From Halobacteriovoraceae bacterium (GTDB lineage: Bacteria > Bdellovibrionota > Bacteriovoracia > Bacteriovoracales > Bacteriovoracaceae), in assembly GCA_018663815.1 (NCBI GenBank), contig JABJPQ010000362.1:1-8101 (forward strand): a stretch of 8,101 nucleotides of DNA, read 5' to 3'. The translations under genes were made by a program, and so were the position numbers. Within the stretch, counting starts at the first letter, position 1; every line of letters starts with the position of its first letter. Shown here piece after piece: positions 1 to 5,721 of this stretch. The notes below the pieces were generated by a model. The model was given only the letters and a program-made list of their open reading frames with translations, ran no database searches and was not told the DNA's origin.

Positions 1-992
1 CTAAAAAGTTAAATTCATTTGAGTTATACTTTAACCAATGAGAACCAAAACTCTCCATGACGATAACGACAACATTCATTCGATCAAGTTCAAGTTTTTT
101 ATTTTTAGTTGTCTTTCTTTTAATTAAATTTATTAACTGCTCTTTTGGGGTATCACTAACATCCCACCCTAAAAAATCATTAAAGGCCTGATGAATTCCA
201 TTTTGGTACCCCATACTTTCGGCCATGCTAAAATCTGAGCGATTTGACTGAACTCTTAATTTTATCGTTTTCTCTAAAGAGACAAGTCCATTTACAGCTG
301 CTTGATTCACAAACTCACTCTCAGAAAAGTCAGAATACTTTGGAGCAAGTACTAATGCTCCGTACCCTCCTCGCAAAGCTCCGGCCATTAAAACAAATGA
401 AAAAATAAGCAGTACCAGATATTTTAAAGCTCCACCTGAGAGAACTCCTGTTTTTGTCATCACTTTAGGAAATAAAACACGGCTAATCTTTATCAAAATA
501 AAAATCCAGCCAACTAACCCGACCAGCACATACTCAATAGGATAGTTTTTCCAAATCGTTTCCAATAAAGCGGCCGTATCATCTTCCAAAAAGCCAAAAA
601 TTAAAATGTTAAAATGATCTTGAAAATATGAATAAAATCCCAAGTCAGCAATCAACAACAAAGGTAATACAAGCCCATAAAACATAAAAGCAATAATTTT
701 TAAACTTTGGTACACATTATAAATAAATAAGTTTTTTAATAATGAGACAGGGATCAATATTAAATAAAAAGGAAGTAATAAGTACGACAGGACGAGTGTG
801 TCATATTTCCATCCAATAAAAAAAGCCAAGATCAAGTCTGTTTGAAACCGAGCCAGATGACTCAACTCACCAAAGTATCCTATAAAAAAGGTACGGAATG
901 CAAACATTAAAAAGACGAAGAATACATAAAATAAAAGAAGTCTTACTAAGCCCTTAAACAAAAAATCTGTTCTACTCATTTTACTTACCATT
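1..992 (-). CDS. LTA synthase/sulfatase-family membrane phosphoglycerol transferase-like protein, N-terminal part (cut by left edge)
   Basis: The reading frame is open from an ATG at 992 to the left edge and gives 330 residues without a stop. About five hydrophobic segments lie near residues 15-40, 52-85, 98-117, 151-170 and 189-207. They are followed by an extracytoplasmic linker and then NVVVIVMESFG at residues 306-316, the start of the alkaline-phosphatase-like catalytic domain; E313 sits where LtaS-type enzymes bind the catalytic metal. The stretch near 115-140 (ADLGFY, then FGFLEDD) is also typical of the family. The nucleophile Thr and the remaining metal ligands would lie outside the window. 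Family members transfer phosphoglycerol or phosphoethanolamine head groups on the outer face of the inner membrane; in a diderm the acceptor could be a periplasmic glucan or a lipid, which cannot be told here. A second in-frame ATG at 980 is possible; an AAGG upstream and a stop directly before the frame fit 992. It is divergent from the response regulator. Confidence 0.85.
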
Positions 993-1021
993 AATGCGCT
1001 AACCTTATATTACAATAACTT

Positions 1022-1034
1022 TTACTAAGAGTAA
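1022..1034. repeat. Small perfect inverted repeat in the divergent intergenic region
   Basis: TTACT, three bases, AGTAA: a perfect 5-bp-arm inverted repeat about 30 nt upstream of the LTA-synthase-like start. It may be an operator, but short AT-rich repeats like this arise readily by chance. The rest of the 993-1106 spacer shows no clear promoter for the minus-strand gene. Confidence 0.3.
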
Positions 1035-1106
1035 TTCATCACACAGAATAACTGTAGTAACGGACTCAGGTTCAGTAAAAAAGTACTCTCATATACTACT
1101 TCTCAT

Positions 1107-1134
1107 TTGAAAATTTGCAAAGTTTAACTATACT
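1107..1134 (+). promoter_or_regulatory. Sigma-70-type promoter of the response regulator gene
   Basis: A -35 box TTGAAA (1107-1112) and a -10 box TATACT (1129-1134) are separated by 16 bp; each matches the consensus at five of six positions. The predicted transcript would start near 1140-1142, directly at the Shine-Dalgarno sequence of the gene, giving a leader of only about 12 nt. Confidence 0.6.
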
Positions 1135-1140
1135 TTAATG

Positions 1141-1145
1141 AGGAG
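1141..1145 (+). promoter_or_regulatory. Ribosome binding site that fixes a GTG start
   Basis: AGGAG lies 7 nt before the GTG at 1153. An in-frame ATG at 1138 lies immediately before this AGGAG, has no Shine-Dalgarno of its own and would fall upstream of the predicted transcription start, so the GTG is the better start. Confidence 0.75.
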
Positions 1146-1152
1146 AATTATT

Positions 1153-1596
1153 GTGAAACTTGAACTTAAACCAGAGCAAAAACTTAGCATCTTGCTGGTA
1201 GATGACGAAGCTGATATTAGAGAAACACTTCGCATGTTCTTAGAGATGATGGAGCTATTTGACTTTATCGTTGAAGCTGCTGATGGCTCAGAGGCAACTC
1301 GAAAATGCCAAAACCAAGAGTTTGATATCATTATCACAGATCTTCTCATGCCCAATGTAAGGGGGATTGAGTTTATTCAAAATTTTAAAGCACAACAAAG
1401 TAGAAAGAAAAAAGACGATATCACTCCCATTATTATTTTATCTGCAAACGTAACGGGTGAAGAAGTTACCAAGGCAATCCATTTTGGTGTCAAAAATGTC
1501 ATTACAAAGCCATGTACTGCTGAAGAGTTTATCTCTAAAGTCACTGAAGTACTCATGAAGTATAAAAGAAATAAAATTCGAGTTTTAAAAGATTAA
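1153..1596 (+). CDS. Single-domain CheY-like response regulator
   Basis: The 147-residue product (from the GTG at 1153) is one receiver domain and nothing else. Key positions are present: acidic pair D17-D18 in LLVDDE, phosphoacceptor D63 in IIITDLLMPN, the switch Ser at 97 in ILSAN, and K119-P120 in VITKPC. It should take phosphate from a histidine kinase and act through protein-protein contact, since there is no DNA-binding or enzymatic output domain. The loop between alpha-3 and beta-4 is basic and somewhat long (around QQSRKKKDD). The gene has its own promoter-like sequence and a strong AGGAG. It runs convergently into the pseudokinase-like gene with a 13-nt gap; whether the two cooperate is inference. 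The true partner kinase is not identifiable in the window. Confidence 0.9.
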   Translation: MKLELKPEQKLSILLVDDEADIRETLRMFLEMMELFDFIVEAADGSEATRKCQNQEFDIIITDLLMPNVRGIEFIQNFKAQQSRKKKDDITPIIILSANVTGEEVTKAIHFGVKNVITKPCTAEEFISKVTEVLMKYKRNKIRVLKD

Positions 1597-1609
1597 AAGA
1601 GATTACTTT

Positions 1610-2977
1610 TTATAGTCTAGCATTAAAGTAGTTGCGAATTTCTTGTTTATTGCCCTTTACTACATTGACGCGATTAACTTCATTCTTATTTTTCTGTTTC
1701 TGCACACGATCAAAAACAATTTCAATTTCGCTTTCAATAGTTCCAGTTAGGCTATTTTGTTTATTTTTAACGGCTATGGAAGCGTTTGCATCTTTAATAA
1801 GCTCTCTAAGTAAAATCAAGTTGATACTTGTTTCTGAGGATGGTTCTTTGCCGTTTAGCACACCTAATTGATCTTCATTAAAGCTATAGTTTTTAACTTG
1901 AACTTTACAATAGGCAATACCACCTAACGATTTACTTCTCACTTTAACCACTCTATCTACCTCAACAAGAGCTGAGCAATCCATAGCAAAAGACATGAGG
2001 TTATACAAAAGTTGCTCTAACGCTTCATGGGATGAGTTAATCCAAAAATCATCATTTAAAGATGTGTCTAATAGGATCCCTGCTTTAAATGCTTGAGCCT
2101 GCATACGGTCAAGTACCGTATTAAAACTTAAATTAAAATCAGATGATTCTTTAGTTTTTTCAGCAGCGATCGTATCTATTTCAAATCTTTCATTTGAAAC
2201 ATTATTCATCTGCAAAAGTGAGTTTTCTGCTTGAATATTTTCTTCCACTAACTTGTTAAAGCTATGCTCCACAGCAAGGCGAGTTTCTGGCATCTCTATT
2301 GAGTCAAAAACCTGAACAGCGGTGCTGATAAAACCCTCTAAAGGAATCTCCCCTTTTTCCACCGCGACACTCATGGCTTCAACTTCATTAAACTGTAATC
2401 TTCTTAATTTACGATTAAAGAAAAAGGCTACAGCGGCTAAAAGCAGAGCAAACTGTCCTAGAAATATTCCTGTAAAACTTAAGCTTTGTGTTGACTCAAT
2501 AGAGCTAACCATTGCTAGAACTTGATCTTCCAAGCCCGTTTTTAACTCTTCTAGCTCTGAGTACTTGGTAATTATATTTGATTGAGTAATATCAATCTCT
2601 TTGGCCATGGCCATTGTATTCACTTTATCAATTTTTTGTTCAAACCAATGAAAGTCACTTTGAAGATTATTTATCGTTTTTAAAGCACCTTCACTTACAG
2701 AGAGAGACAACAAACCTTGTTTTACTTCATTCAAACAGTCGCCTGTGGTTGATCTAAAATCACTTGTTAAGTAATCAGAACGAAGATCTCTGATCATCAA
2801 GGCCGTAAACGTTTGAGTGATTCTTTGGAAGCAAATTCCAACTCCGTTATTTAATTTTAAAAAGCTTGTCTGCTGAGAAAGAAGATTATTGTTTAAAATG
2901 GAAATCCCAAATATCATACCTATCGCAAGTATTCCCATTCCCATAATCGATTTGGTTTTTAGCAATTTTTCTTTCAT
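1610..2977 (-). CDS. Two-TM sensor protein with degenerate histidine-kinase-like ATPase domain (probable pseudokinase)
   Basis: The 455-residue protein has a TM segment at about 10-28, a helical extracytoplasmic domain at about 29-168, a second TM at about 169-187 and a cytoplasmic part. Residues 280-424 follow the outline of a HATPase domain: an FNL...VLDRM lead-in, then LEQLLYNLMSFAMD at 320-333 in the N-box position, then a final LILLRELIKDANASI segment and a beta strand. The second N-box Asn is Phe330, the DxGxG box is replaced by VQVKNYSF (359-366), and the G2 glycines are replaced by ETSINLI. No convincing H-box is seen; the only cytoplasmic histidines are H238 and H317. It is therefore probably catalytically dead and may act as a sensor or scaffold. 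The ATG at 2977 is chosen because AGGA lies 5 nt upstream; the frame stays open to 3139, but that stretch looks non-coding and carries inverted repeats. It is convergent with the response regulator. Confidence 0.8.
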   Translation of the reverse strand: MKEKLLKTKSIMGMGILAIGMIFGISILNNNLLSQQTSFLKLNNGVGICFQRITQTFTALMIRDLRSDYLTSDFRSTTGDCLNEVKQGLLSLSVSEGALKTINNLQSDFHWFEQKIDKVNTMAMAKEIDITQSNIITKYSELEELKTGLEDQVLAMVSSIESTQSLSFTGIFLGQFALLLAAVAFFFNRKLRRLQFNEVEAMSVAVEKGEIPLEGFISTAVQVFDSIEMPETRLAVEHSFNKLVEENIQAENSLLQMNNVSNERFEIDTIAAEKTKESSDFNLSFNTVLDRMQAQAFKAGILLDTSLNDDFWINSSHEALEQLLYNLMSFAMDCSALVEVDRVVKVRSKSLGGIAYCKVQVKNYSFNEDQLGVLNGKEPSSETSINLILLRELIKDANASIAVKNKQNSLTGTIESEIEIVFDRVQKQKNKNEVNRVNVVKGNKQEIRNYFNARL

Positions 2978-3023
2978 TTTAATCCTATGCACGGTGATCT
3001 GCGAGTCCTTCATGACTGCATAA

Positions 3024-3038
3024 CTATTGTCGCAATAG
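3024..3038. repeat. Perfect inverted repeat upstream of the pseudokinase gene (candidate operator)
   Basis: CTATTG, TCG, CAATAG: 6-bp arms with a 3-nt centre. Allowing a 4-base bulge (CGTG at 3039-3042), the symmetry continues with ATAA at 3020-3023 and TTAT at 3043-3046. It overlaps the candidate -10 box of the minus-strand promoter, as a repressor site would. Confidence 0.45.
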
Positions 3039-3055
3039 CGTGTTATCTTCGTCAA
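3026..3055 (-). promoter_or_regulatory. Candidate promoter of the pseudokinase gene
   Basis: Read on the minus strand, TTGACG (3055-3050) is a five-of-six -35 box. It is followed after 18 bp by GACAAT (3031-3026), a four-of-six -10 box. The transcript would start near 3019, about 40 nt before the ATG at 2977. The weak -10 keeps confidence low. Confidence 0.3.
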
Positions 3056-3093
3056 GGAAGGCAATATATTCTCACCTATTTTCGGGGGTTTAC

Positions 3094-3108
3094 CTGTAAT
3101 AATTACAG
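3094..3108. repeat. Perfect 15-bp palindrome in the divergent promoter region (candidate operator)
   Basis: CTGTAAT, A, ATTACAG: two perfect 7-bp arms around one central base. The half-site AATTACA (3101-3107) recurs in direct orientation at 3122-3128, 21 bp away (two helical turns), and GTAAT recurs at 3148-3152. The site lies between the divergent pseudokinase and TonB-like genes and could control either. The binding protein is unknown. Confidence 0.5.
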
Positions 3109-3184
3109 TCTTAATTGAAGAAATTACAATGACGTACATTTATTTCCGTAATACTCTAGTTGAGAGTTATAATTTTAGGTAATT

Positions 3185-3976
3185 ATGAAGCTGAAACGAC
3201 TAAAACTGACCCCATTTCTCGCCTTTTTCCTTTTGAGTTTTTTTACTCATATTGGGTTCATACAACTTAGTTTTAAGCCCAGCTCCAACTTTAAGACTCC
3301 CCCTCTTTCTTTACATAAATTTAAGCTAAATAAGCTTAGAACTGTCGGTACTAAAAAAGGTGTTAATAAAAAAACCTTTTTTGCGAAAAAACAAAAATAC
3401 AACTTAAAAAATCTGGCCTTGCCAACTCCTACCGTCACTCCACCAGGGCCTCAACAAAGAAAAAAGAACAAAAAAAACAAAAACACTTTTAAATCTCTCA
3501 ATATTAACCGTAAAAATATTTCCCAAATTTTAAAAACAACTCCTCCTGGATATTTAACTCCTAAACAGGCCCTCTCGGCTTTAAGCCAAACGGACGTCGA
3601 TATTAAATTGGAGGTTCCTAAAGGAATTCCGGTTGATCAATTAAATAAGCATGAACTTGTTTTTTATAGTTTTCAAAAAAGAGCTTTTTACGCTTACGCA
3701 AACTCAATCCAAAAAGAATTAAATAATTTTGAACGGAAAAATCCACATTTAAGATTTCCCTTTACTCAAGACAAGCAAAAATTAGCCGGCAGAGTTTATT
3801 ATGATAAAAATGGGGATATTTTAAAAATTGAAACGCTTCAATGGACTAATGTCGAAAAACTTCAAGCATTATTTATGCAAGTTTTACAAAATATGAGTTC
3901 TCTTCCCAACCCTCCAAAAGAGATTCTCGAAGACGAGTCTTTTGCCATTAATTTTATTTTAACTATTAATACTTAA
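3185..3976 (+). CDS. TonB-like energy transducer (TonB/TolA C-terminal fold)
   Basis: The 263-residue protein has an N-terminal signal-anchor helix (about 9-28), a basic, Lys- and Pro-containing linker (about 35-110) and a C-terminal globular domain at about 195-262. The helix carries S18-x3-H22, the same Ser-x3-His spacing TonB uses to interact with ExbB/ExbD. The C-terminal domain has the TonB-box pattern: a GRVYYDKNGDI strand pair, a central helix, then LPNPPKEI and a last strand ending at INT. It should span the periplasm and pass proton-motive energy to an outer-membrane partner. No exbB, exbD or receptor gene is in the window. AGG lies 5 nt before the ATG. The gene ends inside the end of the convergent anti-sigma-like gene (11-nt overlap). 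The linker is much richer in lysine than in the usual Pro-Glu/Pro-Lys repeats, so TolA-like function is an alternative. Confidence 0.7.
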   Translation: MKLKRLKLTPFLAFFLLSFFTHIGFIQLSFKPSSNFKTPPLSLHKFKLNKLRTVGTKKGVNKKTFFAKKQKYNLKNLALPTPTVTPPGPQQRKKNKKNKNTFKSLNINRKNISQILKTTPPGYLTPKQALSALSQTDVDIKLEVPKGIPVDQLNKHELVFYSFQKRAFYAYANSIQKELNNFERKNPHLRFPFTQDKQKLAGRVYYDKNGDILKIETLQWTNVEKLQALFMQVLQNMSSLPNPPKEILEDESFAINFILTINT

Positions 3977-4283
3977 TTGTTAACAATGATTTGTTTAAAA
4001 ATGATTTTAAATTACTTACTTTGGTGAAGACATTATCAGGTATCATTTCATTTGTTATTTGGTGAGTCTCTTTTCTTAAGCTTAATAATCTTTTTGGCGT
4101 GATCTTCTTAACGGGAATAAGGTCTAATAAGAATTGGTGCTCAGCTAGCTTTTTTTGGTAGTAGCTATTTAAATTTTCATCCGAGCCAATAATTTCTTCC
4201 ACCCGTTTAATATCTTTTGCCTTTATAGTCTTATTTACATATGCACCAATAAGAGCATAGTCATAACGTCCTTCTAGTTCCAT
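3966..4283 (-). CDS. Small anti-sigma-like protein (putative), second gene of a sigma-like pair
   Basis: The product is 105 residues, soluble and mostly helical. Residues 7-35 (YDYALIGAYV, then KRVEEII) resemble the start of anti-sigma domains, where an 'ayvdgeL...e..rve' pattern precedes the zinc site. The HxxxCxxC motif is absent and the protein has no cysteine at all. There is no TM segment, so any partner would be held by a cytosolic protein. The start overlaps the end of the sigma-like gene by 10 nt, and GAGGAG lies 8 nt before the ATG, inside the upstream gene, which suggests translational coupling. The function rests mainly on gene order plus weak sequence similarity; it may be an unrelated small helical protein. 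It is convergent with the TonB-like gene. Confidence 0.55.
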   Translation of the reverse strand: MELEGRYDYALIGAYVNKTIKAKDIKRVEEIIGSDENLNSYYQKKLAEHQFLLDLIPVKKITPKRLLSLRKETHQITNEMIPDNVFTKVSNLKSFLNKSLLTIKY

Positions 4284-4768
4284 GACAACATCTCCTCGTT
4301 ATTAATTTTTTTATCAATTAAGAGTTCATGTTTAGCATTGTGAAATAACTCCAACACGCGATGTCTTTCCATTGAAAAGATTTCTTGCAGATCCTCTATT
4401 TGAAATTTTTCTATTTCTTTTAGATACATGACTGCTCGTTTATTCACTCCAATGCGATAAAAGCTCTCAAATTCCAAAAGATTTTTGCGATTCTTCCCAG
4501 ACAATTGAGGAATTCTTTTTTGACATAACTCAAAGACTTCTCGAAAAAGCTCTTTTAGTAGGTACCTACGGATACTTGATCGCTCTTTTGAATCAGAGCT
4601 GTCAAAGCTTTCTTTTAATAAAAAATCTTTATCTTGCATGAGATAAACCGTATACGCATCAATAATAACTTGTTCTGCCTCAAGCTCATCACCCATAAGC
4701 GCAAATGCCAGACCATAAACTCTTGGCAATAGGGAGTCAATAATTGAAACAAGTTCTTCTTTTCTCAT
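4274..4768 (-). CDS. Diverged ECF-sigma-factor-like protein
   Basis: The 164-residue length fits a minimal ECF sigma factor. Residues 13-45 (LLPRVYGLAF, ALMGDELEAEQ, then DAYTVYL) resemble sigma region 2, which in ECF factors reads roughly 'lyprvyrlA...gd..eAeD..qeaf'. Residues 103-151 (RAVMYLKEIEKF, then LQEIF, then RVLELFHNAKHELL) resemble the region 4 helix-turn-helix. The middle, about 46-100, is charged and not recognised. The usual acidic pair and several basic DNA-contacting positions are missing, so it may be a weak or altered sigma factor or a regulator derived from one. The ATG at 4768 has no Shine-Dalgarno; an in-frame stop lies just upstream and the next Met is at residue 25, so this start is retained. 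It overlaps the following anti-sigma-like gene by 10 nt. Confidence 0.6.
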   Translation of the reverse strand: MRKEELVSIIDSLLPRVYGLAFALMGDELEAEQVIIDAYTVYLMQDKDFLLKESFDSSDSKERSSIRRYLLKELFREVFELCQKRIPQLSGKNRKNLLEFESFYRIGVNKRAVMYLKEIEKFQIEDLQEIFSMERHRVLELFHNAKHELLIDKKINNEEMLSWN

Positions 4769-4811
4769 AGAGAAATTTTAATTTAACTGGCTTACTAAAG
4801 CAAACGCTGTT

Positions 4812-4817
4812 CTCCTC
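4812..4817 (-). promoter_or_regulatory. Orphan Shine-Dalgarno-like GAGGAG in the leader of the sigma-like gene
   Basis: GAGGAG on the minus strand is followed by no usable start codon: the nearest TTG meets a stop after one codon. It lies 43 nt before the ATG at 4768, which lacks its own site. GAGAA (4814-4810) can pair with TTCTC (4774-4770) just before the ATG, looping out a segment with a small GCTT/AAGC hairpin. Real function is uncertain. Confidence 0.3.
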
Positions 4818-4927
4818 TAAATAATATCAAGTACTTAAAAGCACTTCTAAACTTGTCACTACCAAAATAAGCCATAGATTAATGTTTTTTCAGTAAAGAC
4901 CGATAAACTTACAAGGTTAATAAAATC

Positions 4928-4932
4928 AAGGA
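4928..4932 (+). promoter_or_regulatory. Ribosome binding site of the lipoprotein gene
   Basis: AAGGA lies 7 nt before the ATG at 4940. It favours this ATG over the in-frame TTG at 4934, which would overlap the site's spacing. Confidence 0.7.
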
Positions 4933-4939
4933 ATTGTTT

Positions 4940-5719
4940 ATGAGCTTTGTACTAAAAAAAATAACTCTCGTACTCGTAGCACTATTGTTATTTAGTTGTA
5001 CCCCAAACCAAACTTCTTCATCTTCAGATGATGATGATCCTGTTGTTGTGGTGACGACTGGTGGCGAAGATGACCCCGATGATAATACAGTCATTACAGA
5101 TCCTAATTGTACTGGAACAAGTACTGATGGGACAGGTGAAGGCCCTCCCATTTACAAAATGAACTTATTTTTAGCAGGTCACCAATCATGGGTTCCCGGA
5201 AACTATACCGACCCGCTTGCGCTTCAAACAAATATAAGTATTGTTGAAGCAAGTAAGATGTTTCAATCAGATGCTAGAGTAAGAGTTAGGCTGAGAGTCA
5301 AATCTCAACCCTACCCAACTGCTGGAGATATTTATTGCTTAGGTCGCCAGACTGGTAGAGTTGGTGATTCCCACCCTTACACAAAACTACGATTTGCTAT
5401 TCACTTAAGAGATATCCTTTGTGAAGTACCAGACCCAAATGATTTAACTAAATGTAACTCTGGTTTTTATCTTGGAACTCGTTATAGAACGCAATTTATA
5501 GATCCTGTAAATGTTGACTCTTGTTCACCTATTATTGATATTGGATCATTGAGAAATCAAACAGTCTACGGAACAACAATTGAAGTTGAAGACGTAAAAG
5601 CTGATAGCACATGCCAATCAAATGAAACTTATTGTCCGGCTGAAAGAATTGTTCGAGCGGCAAGTTGTTGGAGCATGGACTTACAAGTTGCGACTGATTA
5701 TACCCAAGATTTTAAATAG
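4940..5719 (+). CDS. Cysteine-rich secreted lipoprotein of unknown function
   Basis: The 259-residue product begins with a lipoprotein signal: KK at 6-7, a hydrophobic core at 8-18 and lipobox LFSC ending at C20. The residue after Cys is Thr, not Asp, so outer-membrane sorting is expected if the E. coli rule holds. Residues 25-55 form a Ser/Asp/Val/Thr-rich, strongly acidic tether (DDDD, VVVV, GGEDDPDD). The folded part, about 70-259, has eight further cysteines (57, 133, 161, 172, 195, 225, 232, 243), an even number suggesting up to four disulfides. It also has beta-rich patterns such as RVRVRLRVK at 113-121. I recognise no catalytic motif and no named domain. It is divergent from the sigma-like gene across a roughly 170-nt spacer in which no strong promoter is visible. 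It ends 2 nt before the stop of the convergent small secreted protein gene. Confidence 0.85.
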   Translation: MSFVLKKITLVLVALLLFSCTPNQTSSSSDDDDPVVVVTTGGEDDPDDNTVITDPNCTGTSTDGTGEGPPIYKMNLFLAGHQSWVPGNYTDPLALQTNISIVEASKMFQSDARVRVRLRVKSQPYPTAGDIYCLGRQTGRVGDSHPYTKLRFAIHLRDILCEVPDPNDLTKCNSGFYLGTRYRTQFIDPVNVDSCSPIIDIGSLRNQTVYGTTIEVEDVKADSTCQSNETYCPAERIVRAASCWSMDLQVATDYTQDFK

Positions 5720-5721
5720 CT

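Noticed and set aside
1128..1355. Minus-strand 75-residue frame over the response regulator
   Set aside because: Antisense shadow of a clear receiver domain. The same applies to the opposite-strand frames at 1632-1871, 2322-2525, 3247-3438, 4909-5151 and 5820-6029.
1594..1612. Bidirectional terminator between the response regulator and the pseudokinase
   Set aside because: The stem is only AAAAG/CTTTT, five bp and almost all A-T, too weak to call.
3090..3108. LexA/SOS box
   Set aside because: CTG-N9-CAG is one base shorter than the E. coli box. TTAC-N2-GTAA also misses the N3 spacing that I recall for Bdellovibrio LexA. Neither flanking gene is a repair gene.
2978..3139. 54-residue N-terminal extension of the pseudokinase frame
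   Set aside because: The ATG at 2977 has a good AGGA site and begins a normal signal-anchor sequence. The upstream stretch carries the palindromes and a promoter-like sequence and does not read like protein.
3168..3173. Perfect TATAAT before the TonB-like gene
   Set aside because: It would start transcription about 5 nt before the ATG, cutting off the AGG ribosome site, and no -35 box lies at the right distance.
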